From: Caldisericales bacterium
Lineage (GTDB): Bacteria; Caldisericota; Caldisericia; Caldisericales; Caldisericaceae
NCBI GenBank assembly: GCA_015485995.1
Contig: WFSP01000065.1
Span: 1 to 26,870 of the forward strand
Direction: 5' to 3'
Length of the DNA stretch: 26,870 nt
Made by a program: the position numbers and the translations under genes. Of the stretch, positions 7,083 through 13,856 are shown piece by piece; position 1 is the stretch's first letter, and each line of letters starts with the position of its first letter. The notes beneath the pieces are model-generated. The model made no database searches, was not told where the DNA came from, and was given only the letters and a program-made list of their open reading frames with translations.

Positions 7083-9687
7083 AAACACGGTGATACTCAC
7101 GCATTCGGGAGCAGACCTGGATGCAATAAGTTCAATGTTTGCTGCCGGGAAGCTGTACCCCGGCGCTTTTCTTATCCACCCCGGCTCTTTAGATACAAGT
7201 GCACAGAAAATGGTAAGCCTGTTTGGAGATAATTTACAGTTAATACGAGTCAGAGAGCTGCCTAATAGAATTAAACAGAATATTACAAGAGTTATAATTG
7301 TAGACACAAAAATTACGAATAGGATAGGAAACGGAAAAGAATTTCTTACTAAAAAAGATATGGAGATAATCGTATTCGACCATCATCCAGAATCTCGTTA
7401 CGATATAAAAAAAGCAAAAATAATCTACAAAAATTATGGGGCAAATACAACAATACTAACCGAACTGCTAAAGAAAAAACACGTTGCTCTTACTTCCATA
7501 GAGGCAACTATCATTGCCCTTGGAATATATGAAGATACCGGTTCTTTTATGTTTCCCTCGGTGGCACATAACGATTTTGAGGCCGTGGCATTTTTATCGC
7601 TGTTTGGCATTAATATGAAAATTATAAGGCATTTTGTCTCTCCGTTTCTCAACGGAAAGCAACTTACCTTGCTCGAAGAATTAATATCAAATATGAAAGA
7701 GTATGACCTAAATGGCATAAAAGTAATAATTACATATGGAAAAGTAAACAAGTATATTCCCGGAATTTCTATCGTTACACATAGACTTCGAGAAATTGTG
7801 GACTCCGATATATTGTTTGTAATTACAGAAACGAGTAAGGGCACGTTTGTTACGGGAAGAAGTAACTCCCCGGAGTATAATGTAAAAAATGTCCTGGTTA
7901 AATTCGGAGGTGGAGGCCACATTACGGCCGCAACTGCATATTTAGAAGGGCAGGACATTAAAAAGACAAAAGAAGAGCTGCTTGACTCAATTCGACATAC
8001 CGAGTTTCCAGCATTAAAGGCAGGAAATATTATGAGTTTCCCGGTAAAAGCAATTGATGCAAAAATGGGCATAAAGAAAGCGTTTAAAATTATGGCGCGG
8101 ATGGGTTTCTCTGGCCTCCCAGTAATGGAAAAAGGAAAACCTATGGGCATTATATCCAAGAGAGATATAGAAAAAATTATGCTGGTGGAAAGAAGGGACA
8201 GGCCAGTAAAGCAATACCTCTCGCCAAACATTGTTAAAGTTCCCATCGGCGCAGATACGCGAGAAATAGAAGAACAAATGGTAACAAATAATGTGGGAAG
8301 AGTATTGGTAGAAAAAAACGGCAAAGTTGTTGGCATAATCTCACGAAGCGACCTTTTAAAAGCATTTTACAGAACCAGAAACAAAAATTATACATACGCT
8401 TCTACTATGGAGTTTCCTTCGAAAGAAGAAATAACAACTCTTATTAAAAAAAGTTTTCCAACCGATATCTTTAATATCATTGCATCATTTAATAAAATAG
8501 CATCTAAAACAGGACAGCGCATTTATCTCGTAGGCGGCGCAGTAAGAGATTTATTTCTTGGGGAAAAATGCGAGGATTTGGACTTTACGGTAGACAAGGA
8601 TGCAATTATTTTTGCAAATGAGCTTTCAAAAAAAATGAAGTTAAATATCAAAACAAATCCGGAATTTGGAACAGCGCATCTAAAGTTTAAAAATTATACT
8701 TTTGACTTTGCCACAACAAGAAGAGAATATTACGAGAAAAAATCCATATTACCAAAAGTAGAGATTGCCTCTCTTAAAGATGACCTAAAAAGAAGAGATT
8801 TTACCATTAACGCATTGGCAGTTTCCTTAAACAAAAATGATTTTGGAAGGTTGTTCGACTTTTTTAGCGGATTTACTGACTTAAAAAAGAAAAATATTAG
8901 AGTATTAGATAGCCTGTCATTCATAGAAGACCCTTCCCGTTTGCTTAGGGCAATCAAATATGAATCAAGGTTCGGATTTAAACTTTCAAGGGATACAAAA
9001 CAGCTTTTTTTAAATGCAGTAAATTTACACACGCTAAAAGTAAAAAAATCACAGAGGATTGTCGGTGAACTGTTAGAGCTGCTATCGGCAGAGTATACTC
9101 CGACCGCAATTATAAATATGGCAAACAGAGGGGTACTGTATGAATTTTTAGGAATAAAGAGGCTTTCGAGCAAAAGAAAAACAGCAATTTTATCAGCAGA
9201 AGAACTAATTAGAACTTTTGGCACAAACAGGCTCTATGTATATTTATTTGTTTTATTGTTTGGTAAAAAAGAAAAGGAAATTTCAGAAAGGCTTAACTAT
9301 CTTTCAATAAAAAGTAAGACCATATCTAACTTAGTTTTAGCAGAAAAAATTTTCAAAAAATTTTCAAAACGGATAAAAATTATGGACAATGTTGAATTAT
9401 TTTTTGCACTAAGAAAAATCCACGAACCATTTATCATAGGATATGCTGCATACGCAGAAATAGGAGTCAGAAAGCGACTTATCAGTTACCTAACGAATTT
9501 ACGGCGTACTAAAGCCGAGCTAACAGGCAACGAATTAAAGGAAATTGGACTTAACGAAGGAAAACAGTTTTCAAAGATATTTGAGGAACTGATTGCACAG
9601 AGAATAAAAGGCAAGGTAAAAACCAAAGAGGACGAAATAAACTACATACTCAAAAACAAAAATAGGTTTGAATTCCGAAACAAATGA
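7075..9687 (+). CDS. DHH phosphoesterase - CBS pair - class II tRNA nucleotidyltransferase/poly(A) polymerase fusion
   Basis: The 870-residue protein has three modules. (1) A DHH-family phosphoesterase (1-310): metal aspartates 14 and 16 in SGADLDA, IVDTK near 75, FDHHPE, and the DHHA1 motif GGGGH. (2) Two CBS repeats (about 315-430), the first starting GNIMSFPVKAID, the second near the GIISRSDLLKAF end, possibly binding adenylates. (3) A class II nucleotidyltransferase head (480-640): VGGAVRDLFLG, catalytic DLD near 502-504, RRDFTINALA and EDPSRLLRAI, then a helical tail. Catalytic residues look intact in both enzyme modules. The architecture is known in Aquificota, Thermotogota and others, where the polymerase may add only the terminal A of CCA. 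Whether this one adds CCA or A alone is undecided. Its ATG overlaps the pdp stop, placing it in the asp23 operon. Confidence 0.93.
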   Translation: MNKNTVILTHSGADLDAISSMFAAGKLYPGAFLIHPGSLDTSAQKMVSLFGDNLQLIRVRELPNRIKQNITRVIIVDTKITNRIGNGKEFLTKKDMEIIVFDHHPESRYDIKKAKIIYKNYGANTTILTELLKKKHVALTSIEATIIALGIYEDTGSFMFPSVAHNDFEAVAFLSLFGINMKIIRHFVSPFLNGKQLTLLEELISNMKEYDLNGIKVIITYGKVNKYIPGISIVTHRLREIVDSDILFVITETSKGTFVTGRSNSPEYNVKNVLVKFGGGGHITAATAYLEGQDIKKTKEELLDSIRHTEFPALKAGNIMSFPVKAIDAKMGIKKAFKIMARMGFSGLPVMEKGKPMGIISKRDIEKIMLVERRDRPVKQYLSPNIVKVPIGADTREIEEQMVTNNVGRVLVEKNGKVVGIISRSDLLKAFYRTRNKNYTYASTMEFPSKEEITTLIKKSFPTDIFNIIASFNKIASKTGQRIYLVGGAVRDLFLGEKCEDLDFTVDKDAIIFANELSKKMKLNIKTNPEFGTAHLKFKNYTFDFATTRREYYEKKSILPKVEIASLKDDLKRRDFTINALAVSLNKNDFGRLFDFFSGFTDLKKKNIRVLDSLSFIEDPSRLLRAIKYESRFGFKLSRDTKQLFLNAVNLHTLKVKKSQRIVGELLELLSAEYTPTAIINMANRGVLYEFLGIKRLSSKRKTAILSAEELIRTFGTNRLYVYLFVLLFGKKEKEISERLNYLSIKSKTISNLVLAEKIFKKFSKRIKIMDNVELFFALRKIHEPFIIGYAAYAEIGVRKRLISYLTNLRRTKAELTGNELKEIGLNEGKQFSKIFEELIAQRIKGKVKTKEDEINYILKNKNRFEFRNK

Positions 9688-9987
9688 AACAATAAAAAAA
9701 TTAAAATATGGAAAAAGTTATTTTAAAGGAAAGGGGAGGCTATAGGGCTATCAGTTGCACCTTTAATGACACATTTAGGGCATACCCTGCACAGGAAAAT
9801 CCGCATTGGCATACGCAATCGCTCATTTTATAAACAGAATCTTTCGTAAAACTTAATTTGCTTCTGGATTACTTACGACATTATAGAATAAACATTTTAG
9901 TATCATATTTGGCCCGGATAGATTGATAGGAGTGCACAATAATTTTTCGTACCGAAGAAAAAACAAAACCTTAGTCAAAAGATTTAC
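9688..9987. other. Gene-poor intergenic stretch (300 bp)
   Basis: There is no supported gene between the nucleotidyltransferase fusion and the tlpA promoter. A 41-codon ATG frame (9708-9833) has no ribosome site. A short imperfect inverted repeat (TTTTTCG, TAC, CGAAGAAAA at about 9943-9960) lies 30 bp before the tlpA -35. GGCTATAG/GGCTAT at 9738-9751 is a short direct repeat. No tRNA fold or clear terminator was seen by eye. Confidence 0.5.
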
Positions 9988-10015
9988 TTGACCGTCTCTA
10001 TAAATCTATTATAAT
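9988..10015 (+). promoter_or_regulatory. Strong sigma-70-type promoter for tlpA-trx
   Basis: TTGACC (9988-9993), a 16-bp spacer and a perfect TATAAT (10010-10015) give a predicted RNA start near 10022. A GGAAGGAG ribosome site follows at 10033-10040 and the ATG at 10048. Confidence 0.8.
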
Positions 10016-10047
10016 TAACAAGAAAAATTTATGGAAGGAGTAAATAA

Positions 10048-10611
10048 ATGAAAAGAAAAGTTTTAATTTTGTTGGTTATACTTTTATTAGTTGTGCCAAT
10101 TTTTGCAGGCTGCGGAACTCCATCAAGTTCCCCCAATAATAATTCTTCAAACAATAGTTCTAATAATAGCACGCACCCCGACAGGCAAAAGGCACCCGAT
10201 TTCTCTTGGCAAACACAAGACGGAAAGATTGTTCACCTTTCAGATTTAAAAGGAGAGGTAGTGCTTCTCGACTTTTGGGCAACGTGGTGTGGACCCTGTA
10301 GAATGACAATTCCTCATGTAGAGGCATTGTACAATAAATATAAGGATAAAGGCGTTAAAGTAATTGGCGTAAATTTGGATAAAGCTTCCGGGAGGAACGC
10401 CGTAACGGAATTCATAAAAAAGGAAGGGATTACTTACTTAGTAATTAGCGATGCAAGCGGAACAGTAGCGAACAGCTACGGAGCAACAAGTATTCCAAGG
10501 TTTTTCTTCATAGATAAAAAAGGGAATATTGCGAAAATGATTGTCGGATACGACCCGAATATGGAAGGTACTTTTAGTAAAGAAATTGATACTTTACTTT
10601 CGGAAAAATAG
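10048..10611 (+). CDS. TlpA-family thiol-disulfide lipoprotein
   Basis: The 187-residue protein starts with a lipoprotein signal: two Lys/Arg, a hydrophobic run, then FAGC with the lipid-accepting Cys at 22. A Ser/Asn-rich tether (about 25-42) leads to a TlpA/ResA-like thioredoxin fold (48-187). That fold carries the active site WCGPC (Cys 81 and 84), preceded by VVLLDFWATW, and the cis-proline loop TSIPRFF (Pro 150). It should sit outside the membrane and reduce or exchange disulfides, for example on c-type cytochromes or other envelope proteins; the target is not shown. It is followed 8 bp later by a cytosolic-type thioredoxin in the same transcript. Confidence 0.9.
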   Translation: MKRKVLILLVILLLVVPIFAGCGTPSSSPNNNSSNNSSNNSTHPDRQKAPDFSWQTQDGKIVHLSDLKGEVVLLDFWATWCGPCRMTIPHVEALYNKYKDKGVKVIGVNLDKASGRNAVTEFIKKEGITYLVISDASGTVANSYGATSIPRFFFIDKKGNIAKMIVGYDPNMEGTFSKEIDTLLSEK

Positions 10612-10619
10612 GAGGCATT

Positions 10620-10940
10620 ATGGATGTAACAGAACTAAATTTTAAACAAGAAGTTCTTGACTCTACAACTCCTGTGATCGTAGACTTTTGGGCAGAGTGG
10701 TGCGTACCCTGCAAAATGATTGAACCAATTGTTGAAGAAATCGGAAAAGAGTTTGCAGGTAAAATAAAAGTTGTAAGATTAAACGTTGATGATAACCAGA
10801 ATATTGTAATTAAATACGGTATTATGAGCATACCTACCCTTATGGTTTTTTCAAACGGAACCGTAGCAGAACAGATTATAGGGGCCGCCCCAAAAAGAGT
10901 TATTCTCTCAAAAATTCAGAAATTTATTACAGTAAATTAA
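10620..10940 (+). CDS. trxA: Thioredoxin with WCVPC active site
   Basis: The 106 residues are a full-length thioredoxin without signal peptide, hence cytosolic. The active site reads WCVPC (Cys 28, Cys 31) instead of the usual WCGPC. Asp 22 in VDFWAEW, the cis-proline loop MSIPTLM and the final GAAPKRVI helix are present. A GGAGGC ribosome site overlaps the tlpA stop region, so the two are co-transcribed. Val in place of Gly in the CxxC loop occurs in some thioredoxins and may shift redox potential; that effect is inferred. No thioredoxin reductase gene lies in the window. Confidence 0.93.
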   Translation: MDVTELNFKQEVLDSTTPVIVDFWAEWCVPCKMIEPIVEEIGKEFAGKIKVVRLNVDDNQNIVIKYGIMSIPTLMVFSNGTVAEQIIGAAPKRVILSKIQKFITVN

Positions 10941-10950
10941 TAGTTTCTCG

Positions 10951-10984
10951 GTAAATAGCGCTTTCTTTGGGGAGCGCTATTTAC
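10951..10984. terminator. Bidirectional hairpin between convergent trx and rpe
   Basis: GTAAATAGCGCT (10951-10962) pairs exactly with 10973-10984. In plus-strand RNA the loop can add U-G, U-G and C-G pairs, leaving a UUUG tetraloop (up to 15 bp). Its right arm covers the rpe stop codon. On the plus side it is followed by TTCTTAAATATT, a weak U-tract, so it most likely ends trx transcription and protects or ends rpe. Confidence 0.65.
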
Positions 10985-11633
10985 TTCTTAAATATTCTAT
11001 AAACTTATTTACTTTCTTGAAATCTGTATTAAAGAAAAAACTTCCCATAACAAGCACATCTGCTCCTGCACTGAGAACTTTCTCGGCAGTTTCACTGTTT
11101 ACGCCGCCATCTACAGAAATAAGAAAGCTTAAATCATTTTTTTTCCTAAATTCTTTTGCTTTACGAATTTTCTCTAAAGAAAATGGCATAAATTTCTGAC
11201 CTGAAAACCCGGGTTCAACACTCATAATAAGCAAAATATCTACAAACCGGAGAATAGGTAAAACTTGCTCCATATTTGTTGCAGGATTTAGTGAAATGCC
11301 TACTTTTAACCCGGCATCTCTTATTTTCTTAATTAACCTTAAAGGGAAATGAGTGGACTCTATATGAAATGTTAAAGCATCTACCCCGTCCTTCTTGAAG
11401 GAATCTATAAAATTCTCAGGACTATCTACCATAAGGTGGGCATCAAAAAACAAGTTTGAAACTTTCCTAATGCTATTTACCACACAAGGGCCAAAAGTAA
11501 TATTAGGAACAAAATGCCCGTCCATTACGTCAAGATGTACCCAGCTATTAGGTATATTTTCTATTTTTTTAACTTCAGAGGAAAGAACAGAAAAGTTTGC
11601 AGAAAGAATTGAGGGTGCTATTGTAAAGTTCAT
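10977..11633 (-). CDS. rpe: Ribulose-phosphate 3-epimerase
   Basis: The enzyme interconverts D-ribulose-5-phosphate and D-xylulose-5-phosphate in the pentose phosphate pathway. The 218-residue TIM barrel has all usual motifs: APSILSANF (6-14), VHLDVMDGHFVPN (32-44) with metal ligands His 33 and Asp 35, DAHLMV with His 66, MSVEPGFSGQKF (137-148), and VDGGVN with catalytic Asp 175. The ATG overlaps the stop of the upstream PASTA lipoprotein gene by 4 bp (ATGA) and has no ribosome site of its own, pointing to translational coupling. In Firmicutes rpe follows prkC and rsgA, so this pairing looks like a reduced version of that locus. Confidence 0.97.
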   Translation of the reverse strand: MNFTIAPSILSANFSVLSSEVKKIENIPNSWVHLDVMDGHFVPNITFGPCVVNSIRKVSNLFFDAHLMVDSPENFIDSFKKDGVDALTFHIESTHFPLRLIKKIRDAGLKVGISLNPATNMEQVLPILRFVDILLIMSVEPGFSGQKFMPFSLEKIRKAKEFRKKNDLSFLISVDGGVNSETAEKVLSAGADVLVMGSFFFNTDFKKVNKFIEYLRSK

Positions 11634-12325
11634 TTCGAAATTTTAAGCCTCACTTCCACTCCCTTCCGTACTTTGAGGTTCGGCATTGGGTATTGATACA
11701 ATACGACTTTACCCCGCACATTTACCGTGTCAGTTTCGTCTATATGTGAAATACGAAATCCTTGCTTTTTGAGTAGAGCAACCGCCTCATCCGAATTCAT
11801 TCCTATAACATTAGGCATCAAAACAAACTGCCCCAAACTAACAGTAAGCTTTACAGCTGCCCCTGGAGGCAAAATCGTCCCGGGTTTCGGGTCTTGTGAT
11901 AAAATGCTTCCAACGTCATCACTGCTCCCTTTCTCAGAAACATCACCAAGAGAAAGGCCGATGCTCTGCAGCACGGAAATTGCATCCTCAAATGTTTTCC
12001 CCACAAGATTTGGTACAGAAACATTTTGAGAACCATTACTAATAACCGCCTTTATTATAGTGCCTTCTTTTACTTTTTCACCCGGAAGCGGCGTTTGAGA
12101 TATGATGTAATCAAGAGGCATTGTTTCAGAATACTTAGAGGAAACAACTTGAAGTACCAAGCCTTTTTCCTCAAGAGCTTTCTCCGCAGAGTCCAGTTTT
12201 AAGTTCACAACTGTAGGAACCTCTACAATTTTTTTCTGAACTCCACCACTGCAACCCGCTGTAAAAAGGAAGATTGCAGCTATTAATACCGTTAACACTT
12301 TTTTATTTATTTTCATATACTTCAT
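11630..12325 (-). CDS. Lipoprotein with three PASTA repeats and no kinase domain
   Basis: The 231-residue protein has an N-terminal signal with an FTAGC lipobox (Cys 25) and three consecutive PASTA domains: about 34-98, 101-165 and 167-231. Each has the VPNLVG-like opening (VPTVVN, VPNLVG, MPNVIG), a helix with 'A-x-x-x-L', and a Q-x-P-x-P-G turn (QTPLPGEKV, QDPKPGTIL, QYPMPNLKV). PASTA domains in PrkC/PknB bind muropeptides or lipid II. Here the Ser/Thr kinase part is absent, leaving an envelope-side binding protein. No ribosome site is visible. A second in-frame ATG three codons later (12316) is an equally good start. The gene is coupled to rpe, matching the prkC-rsgA-rpe neighbourhood of Firmicutes. 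Confidence 0.88.
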   Translation of the reverse strand: MKYMKINKKVLTVLIAAIFLFTAGCSGGVQKKIVEVPTVVNLKLDSAEKALEEKGLVLQVVSSKYSETMPLDYIISQTPLPGEKVKEGTIIKAVISNGSQNVSVPNLVGKTFEDAISVLQSIGLSLGDVSEKGSSDDVGSILSQDPKPGTILPPGAAVKLTVSLGQFVLMPNVIGMNSDEAVALLKKQGFRISHIDETDTVNVRGKVVLYQYPMPNLKVRKGVEVRLKISK

Positions 12326-12333
12326 TTTATATA

Positions 12334-12362
12334 TTTTTACTCAATTTGCAACATTTATGCAA
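12334..12362 (-). promoter_or_regulatory. Possible promoter for the PASTA-rpe operon
   Basis: Minus strand TTGCAT (plus 12357-12362) lies 17 bp from TAAAAA (plus 12334-12339). A start of RNA would fall within a few bases of the ATG at 12325, consistent with the missing ribosome site. It interlaces with the coaD promoter. TTTGCA (12345-12350) and TGCAAA (12358-12363) form a perfect inverted repeat across both -35 boxes. Confidence 0.35.
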
Positions 12363-12373
12363 AGATGTATAAT
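12346..12373 (+). promoter_or_regulatory. Leaderless-type promoter for coaD
   Basis: TTGCAA (12346-12351), a 16-bp spacer, TATAAT (12368-12373), then TGTTAT and the ATG at 12380. The usual 6 to 8 nt from -10 to RNA start places +1 on or next to the A of the ATG. No ribosome site exists. Confidence 0.65.
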
Positions 12374-12379
12374 TGTTAT

Positions 12380-12862
12380 ATGAAAAAAATTGCTGTGTAC
12401 CCTGGTACATTTGATCCGATAACAAACGGGCATATTGATGTAATAAAGCGGGGGTCAGGTATTTTTGATGAGCTAATAATACTTGTTGCATTACGCGAAG
12501 AAAAACATACTTTGTTTTCTGTGGAAGAACGCATAGAAATGGTAAGATGCGCAACTAAAAAACTTAAAAATGTGCAAGTAGTAACTTTGAATAAACTGCT
12601 TACACAATACTTAAAAGAAAACAATATACGGTTTGTTTTAAGGGGGTTAAGGGCTGTTTCCGATTTTGATTATGAGCTGCAAATGGCATTGACTAACAGC
12701 GAGCTTTACCCAAGGATTGAAACCATTTTTATAATGAGTAGTAGAAAATATATCTTTTTAAGCTCAAGCATAGTGCGCGAAATAGCACACTACGGGGGCG
12801 ACGTATCGATGTTTGTTCCAAACTGTGTTTCAAAAAAGTTAATGAAAAGGGGGCTCAAATGA
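12380..12862 (+). CDS. coaD: Pantetheine-phosphate adenylyltransferase
   Basis: CoaD transfers AMP from ATP to 4'-phosphopantetheine, the penultimate step of coenzyme A synthesis. The 160-residue protein starts MKKIAVYPGTFDP, the family's standard N-terminus. An upstream in-frame ATG at 12365 would add five residues and lies within the promoter, so it is rejected. Motifs: nucleotidyl-transfer T-x-G-H (TNGH, 15-18), LRGLRAVSDFDYE in the middle and the SSSIVREIA motif near the C-terminus. The gene has no ribosome site and its -10 box ends 6 nt before the ATG, so the mRNA is probably leaderless. It overlaps the next gene by 4 bp. Confidence 0.96.
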   Translation: MKKIAVYPGTFDPITNGHIDVIKRGSGIFDELIILVALREEKHTLFSVEERIEMVRCATKKLKNVQVVTLNKLLTQYLKENNIRFVLRGLRAVSDFDYELQMALTNSELYPRIETIFIMSSRKYIFLSSSIVREIAHYGGDVSMFVPNCVSKKLMKRGLK

Positions 12863-13356
12863 ATGAGAAATCCGTATTAAATGAAATTCGCAATCTGAAA
12901 CAAGAAATTTCAAATGCCAAAAAAGTGCCATTTTCTCGTTACATAAGTGTAGACAGAGATAATATTCTCTCTAAATTGGAACAAATTGAAAAAATGTTGC
13001 CTGAAGAAATGAAAAAAGCTTTCTTCATCGACAAAAAAAGAGAAGAAATTTTACAGAAAGCCTACAGAGAAAGCGAAGAAATTGTTTCAAGGGCAGAGCA
13101 AGAAAAAAACAAGCTTGTTTCAAATTCAAGTGTAATTCAAGAAGCCAATATGGAAAAAGAACGAATAATAAGAGAGGCACGCGAGGAAGCTAATAATACA
13201 ATCAAAGAGGCAGAGCAATATGCTGCACAGGTTCTCGGAAAAATTGAAACCGTATTAAAAAATGCAGAAGCAGTAATAAAAAAGGGAAAGGAAAGTTTAA
13301 TATATGAAAATACCGATTCAGAGGATAATAAGCAACAAGAAACTCAAAGTTTATGA
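12859..13356 (+). CDS. Charged coiled-coil protein next to coaD (often named 'ATPase')
   Basis: The 165-residue protein is hydrophilic and almost wholly helical. A first helical part (1-60) contains VPFSRYISVDRDNILSKLEQ in one run, with a DivIVA-like feel. It is followed by a long Glu/Lys/Ala coiled coil (60-145, EEIVSRAEQEKNKLV, REAREEANNTIKEAEQ) and a polar tail. There is no membrane segment and no Walker motif, so the 'ATPase' label used for similar proteins is not supported here. The resemblance is to the stalk part of F0 subunit b. The start overlaps coaD by ATGA. Relatives occur between coaD and YceD/DUF177 genes in Firmicutes. The function is unknown; a scaffold role is inferred. Confidence 0.75.
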   Translation: MNEKSVLNEIRNLKQEISNAKKVPFSRYISVDRDNILSKLEQIEKMLPEEMKKAFFIDKKREEILQKAYRESEEIVSRAEQEKNKLVSNSSVIQEANMEKERIIREAREEANNTIKEAEQYAAQVLGKIETVLKNAEAVIKKGKESLIYENTDSEDNKQQETQSL

Positions 13357-13723
13357 AGAAGTAAAAAAAGTACAGCTTGGCAAAGAAATTTCACTCATAT
13401 CTCCCATACAAATCAGCGGAACATTGGAATACGTAGGCAATGAGGAAGTATGCTTTAACGGACACATCTCCACAAAAGTAGAACTTACCTGCGTTAGATG
13501 CTTAAAAAAATTTGAACAGACACTTGAAATAAATTTTTCCGAAAGTTATGTGCCGCAATACTTTTCAAGTTCAGCGCCCGCAAAAGAAGAAAGAGAGCTT
13601 GAAGAATTAAACGTTTTTACCTACGAAGGCAACTTTATAGATTTGGATAAAATCGCAAGAGATATCTTAATAGAACACATTCCTCCGTATCCTTTATGCC
13701 CGGAATGCAGAGCAAACACATAA
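13304..13723 (+). CDS. YceD/DUF177 family protein, short C-terminus
   Basis: The 139-residue protein matches YceD (DUF177), which in many bacteria lies directly before rpmF and is linked to 23S rRNA or L32 biology. An N-terminal half rich in strands (ISGTLEYVGNEEV) leads to the first cysteine pair, CVRCL (63, 66). The second half has FIDLDKIARDILIEHIPPYPLCP, then the second pair CPEC (132, 135). In typical members this end continues further with another C-x-x-C/GLC segment; here it stops at RANT. The ATG at 13304 has AAGGAAAG upstream but overlaps the previous gene by 53 bp, unusually much. No rpmF follows. Confidence 0.8.
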   Translation: MKIPIQRIISNKKLKVYEEVKKVQLGKEISLISPIQISGTLEYVGNEEVCFNGHISTKVELTCVRCLKKFEQTLEINFSESYVPQYFSSSAPAKEERELEELNVFTYEGNFIDLDKIARDILIEHIPPYPLCPECRANT

Positions 13724-13740
13724 ACAAACCGATAGAATAA

Positions 13741-13776
13741 AGCGTTTTTGAAAGTATCGCTTTCAGGGCAGACGCT
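13741..13776 (+). terminator. Two-part hairpin after the coaD operon
   Basis: An outer stem AGCGT/ACGCT (13741-13745, 13772-13776) encloses an inner perfect stem TGAAAG/CTTTCA (13749-13754, 13760-13765) with a 5-nt loop. GTTTAAATTT follows. It is placed just before the asnS promoter, so it likely ends the coaD-yceD transcript, though the U-tract is poor. Confidence 0.5.
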
Positions 13777-13792
13777 GTTTAAATTTACCTGT

Positions 13793-13820
13793 TTGACTTT
13801 TTGGTACTTTATTGTAAAAT
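13793..13820 (+). promoter_or_regulatory. Promoter for asnS-holA
   Basis: TTGACT (13793-13798), a 16-bp spacer and TAAAAT (13815-13820) lie 36 bp before the ATG at 13857. An AAAGGAGG ribosome site follows. No T-box-like leader fits in this short distance. Confidence 0.7.
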
Positions 13821-13856
13821 TCTCTAAATGTTCTTATTTCAAAGGAGGTTTTAGGA

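Noticed and set aside
7434..8336. 300-codon minus-strand frame inside the nucleotidyltransferase fusion
   Set aside because: It is antisense to intact DHH and CBS motifs, its composition is that of a reverse shadow (Ser/Phe-rich), and it has no ribosome site.
9665..9676. GGTTTGAATTCC resembling a tRNA T-loop
   Set aside because: It is inside the coding end of the nucleotidyltransferase, and no acceptor, D or anticodon arms fit around it.
9708..9833. 41-codon ATG frame in the 360-bp gap as a real small gene
   Set aside because: It has no ribosome site, no recognised family and a composition near random. It is kept only as a point to check, not as a gene.
13724..13856. T-box or riboswitch leader ahead of asnS
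   Set aside because: The promoter is only about 36 bp before the start codon, too short for such a leader.
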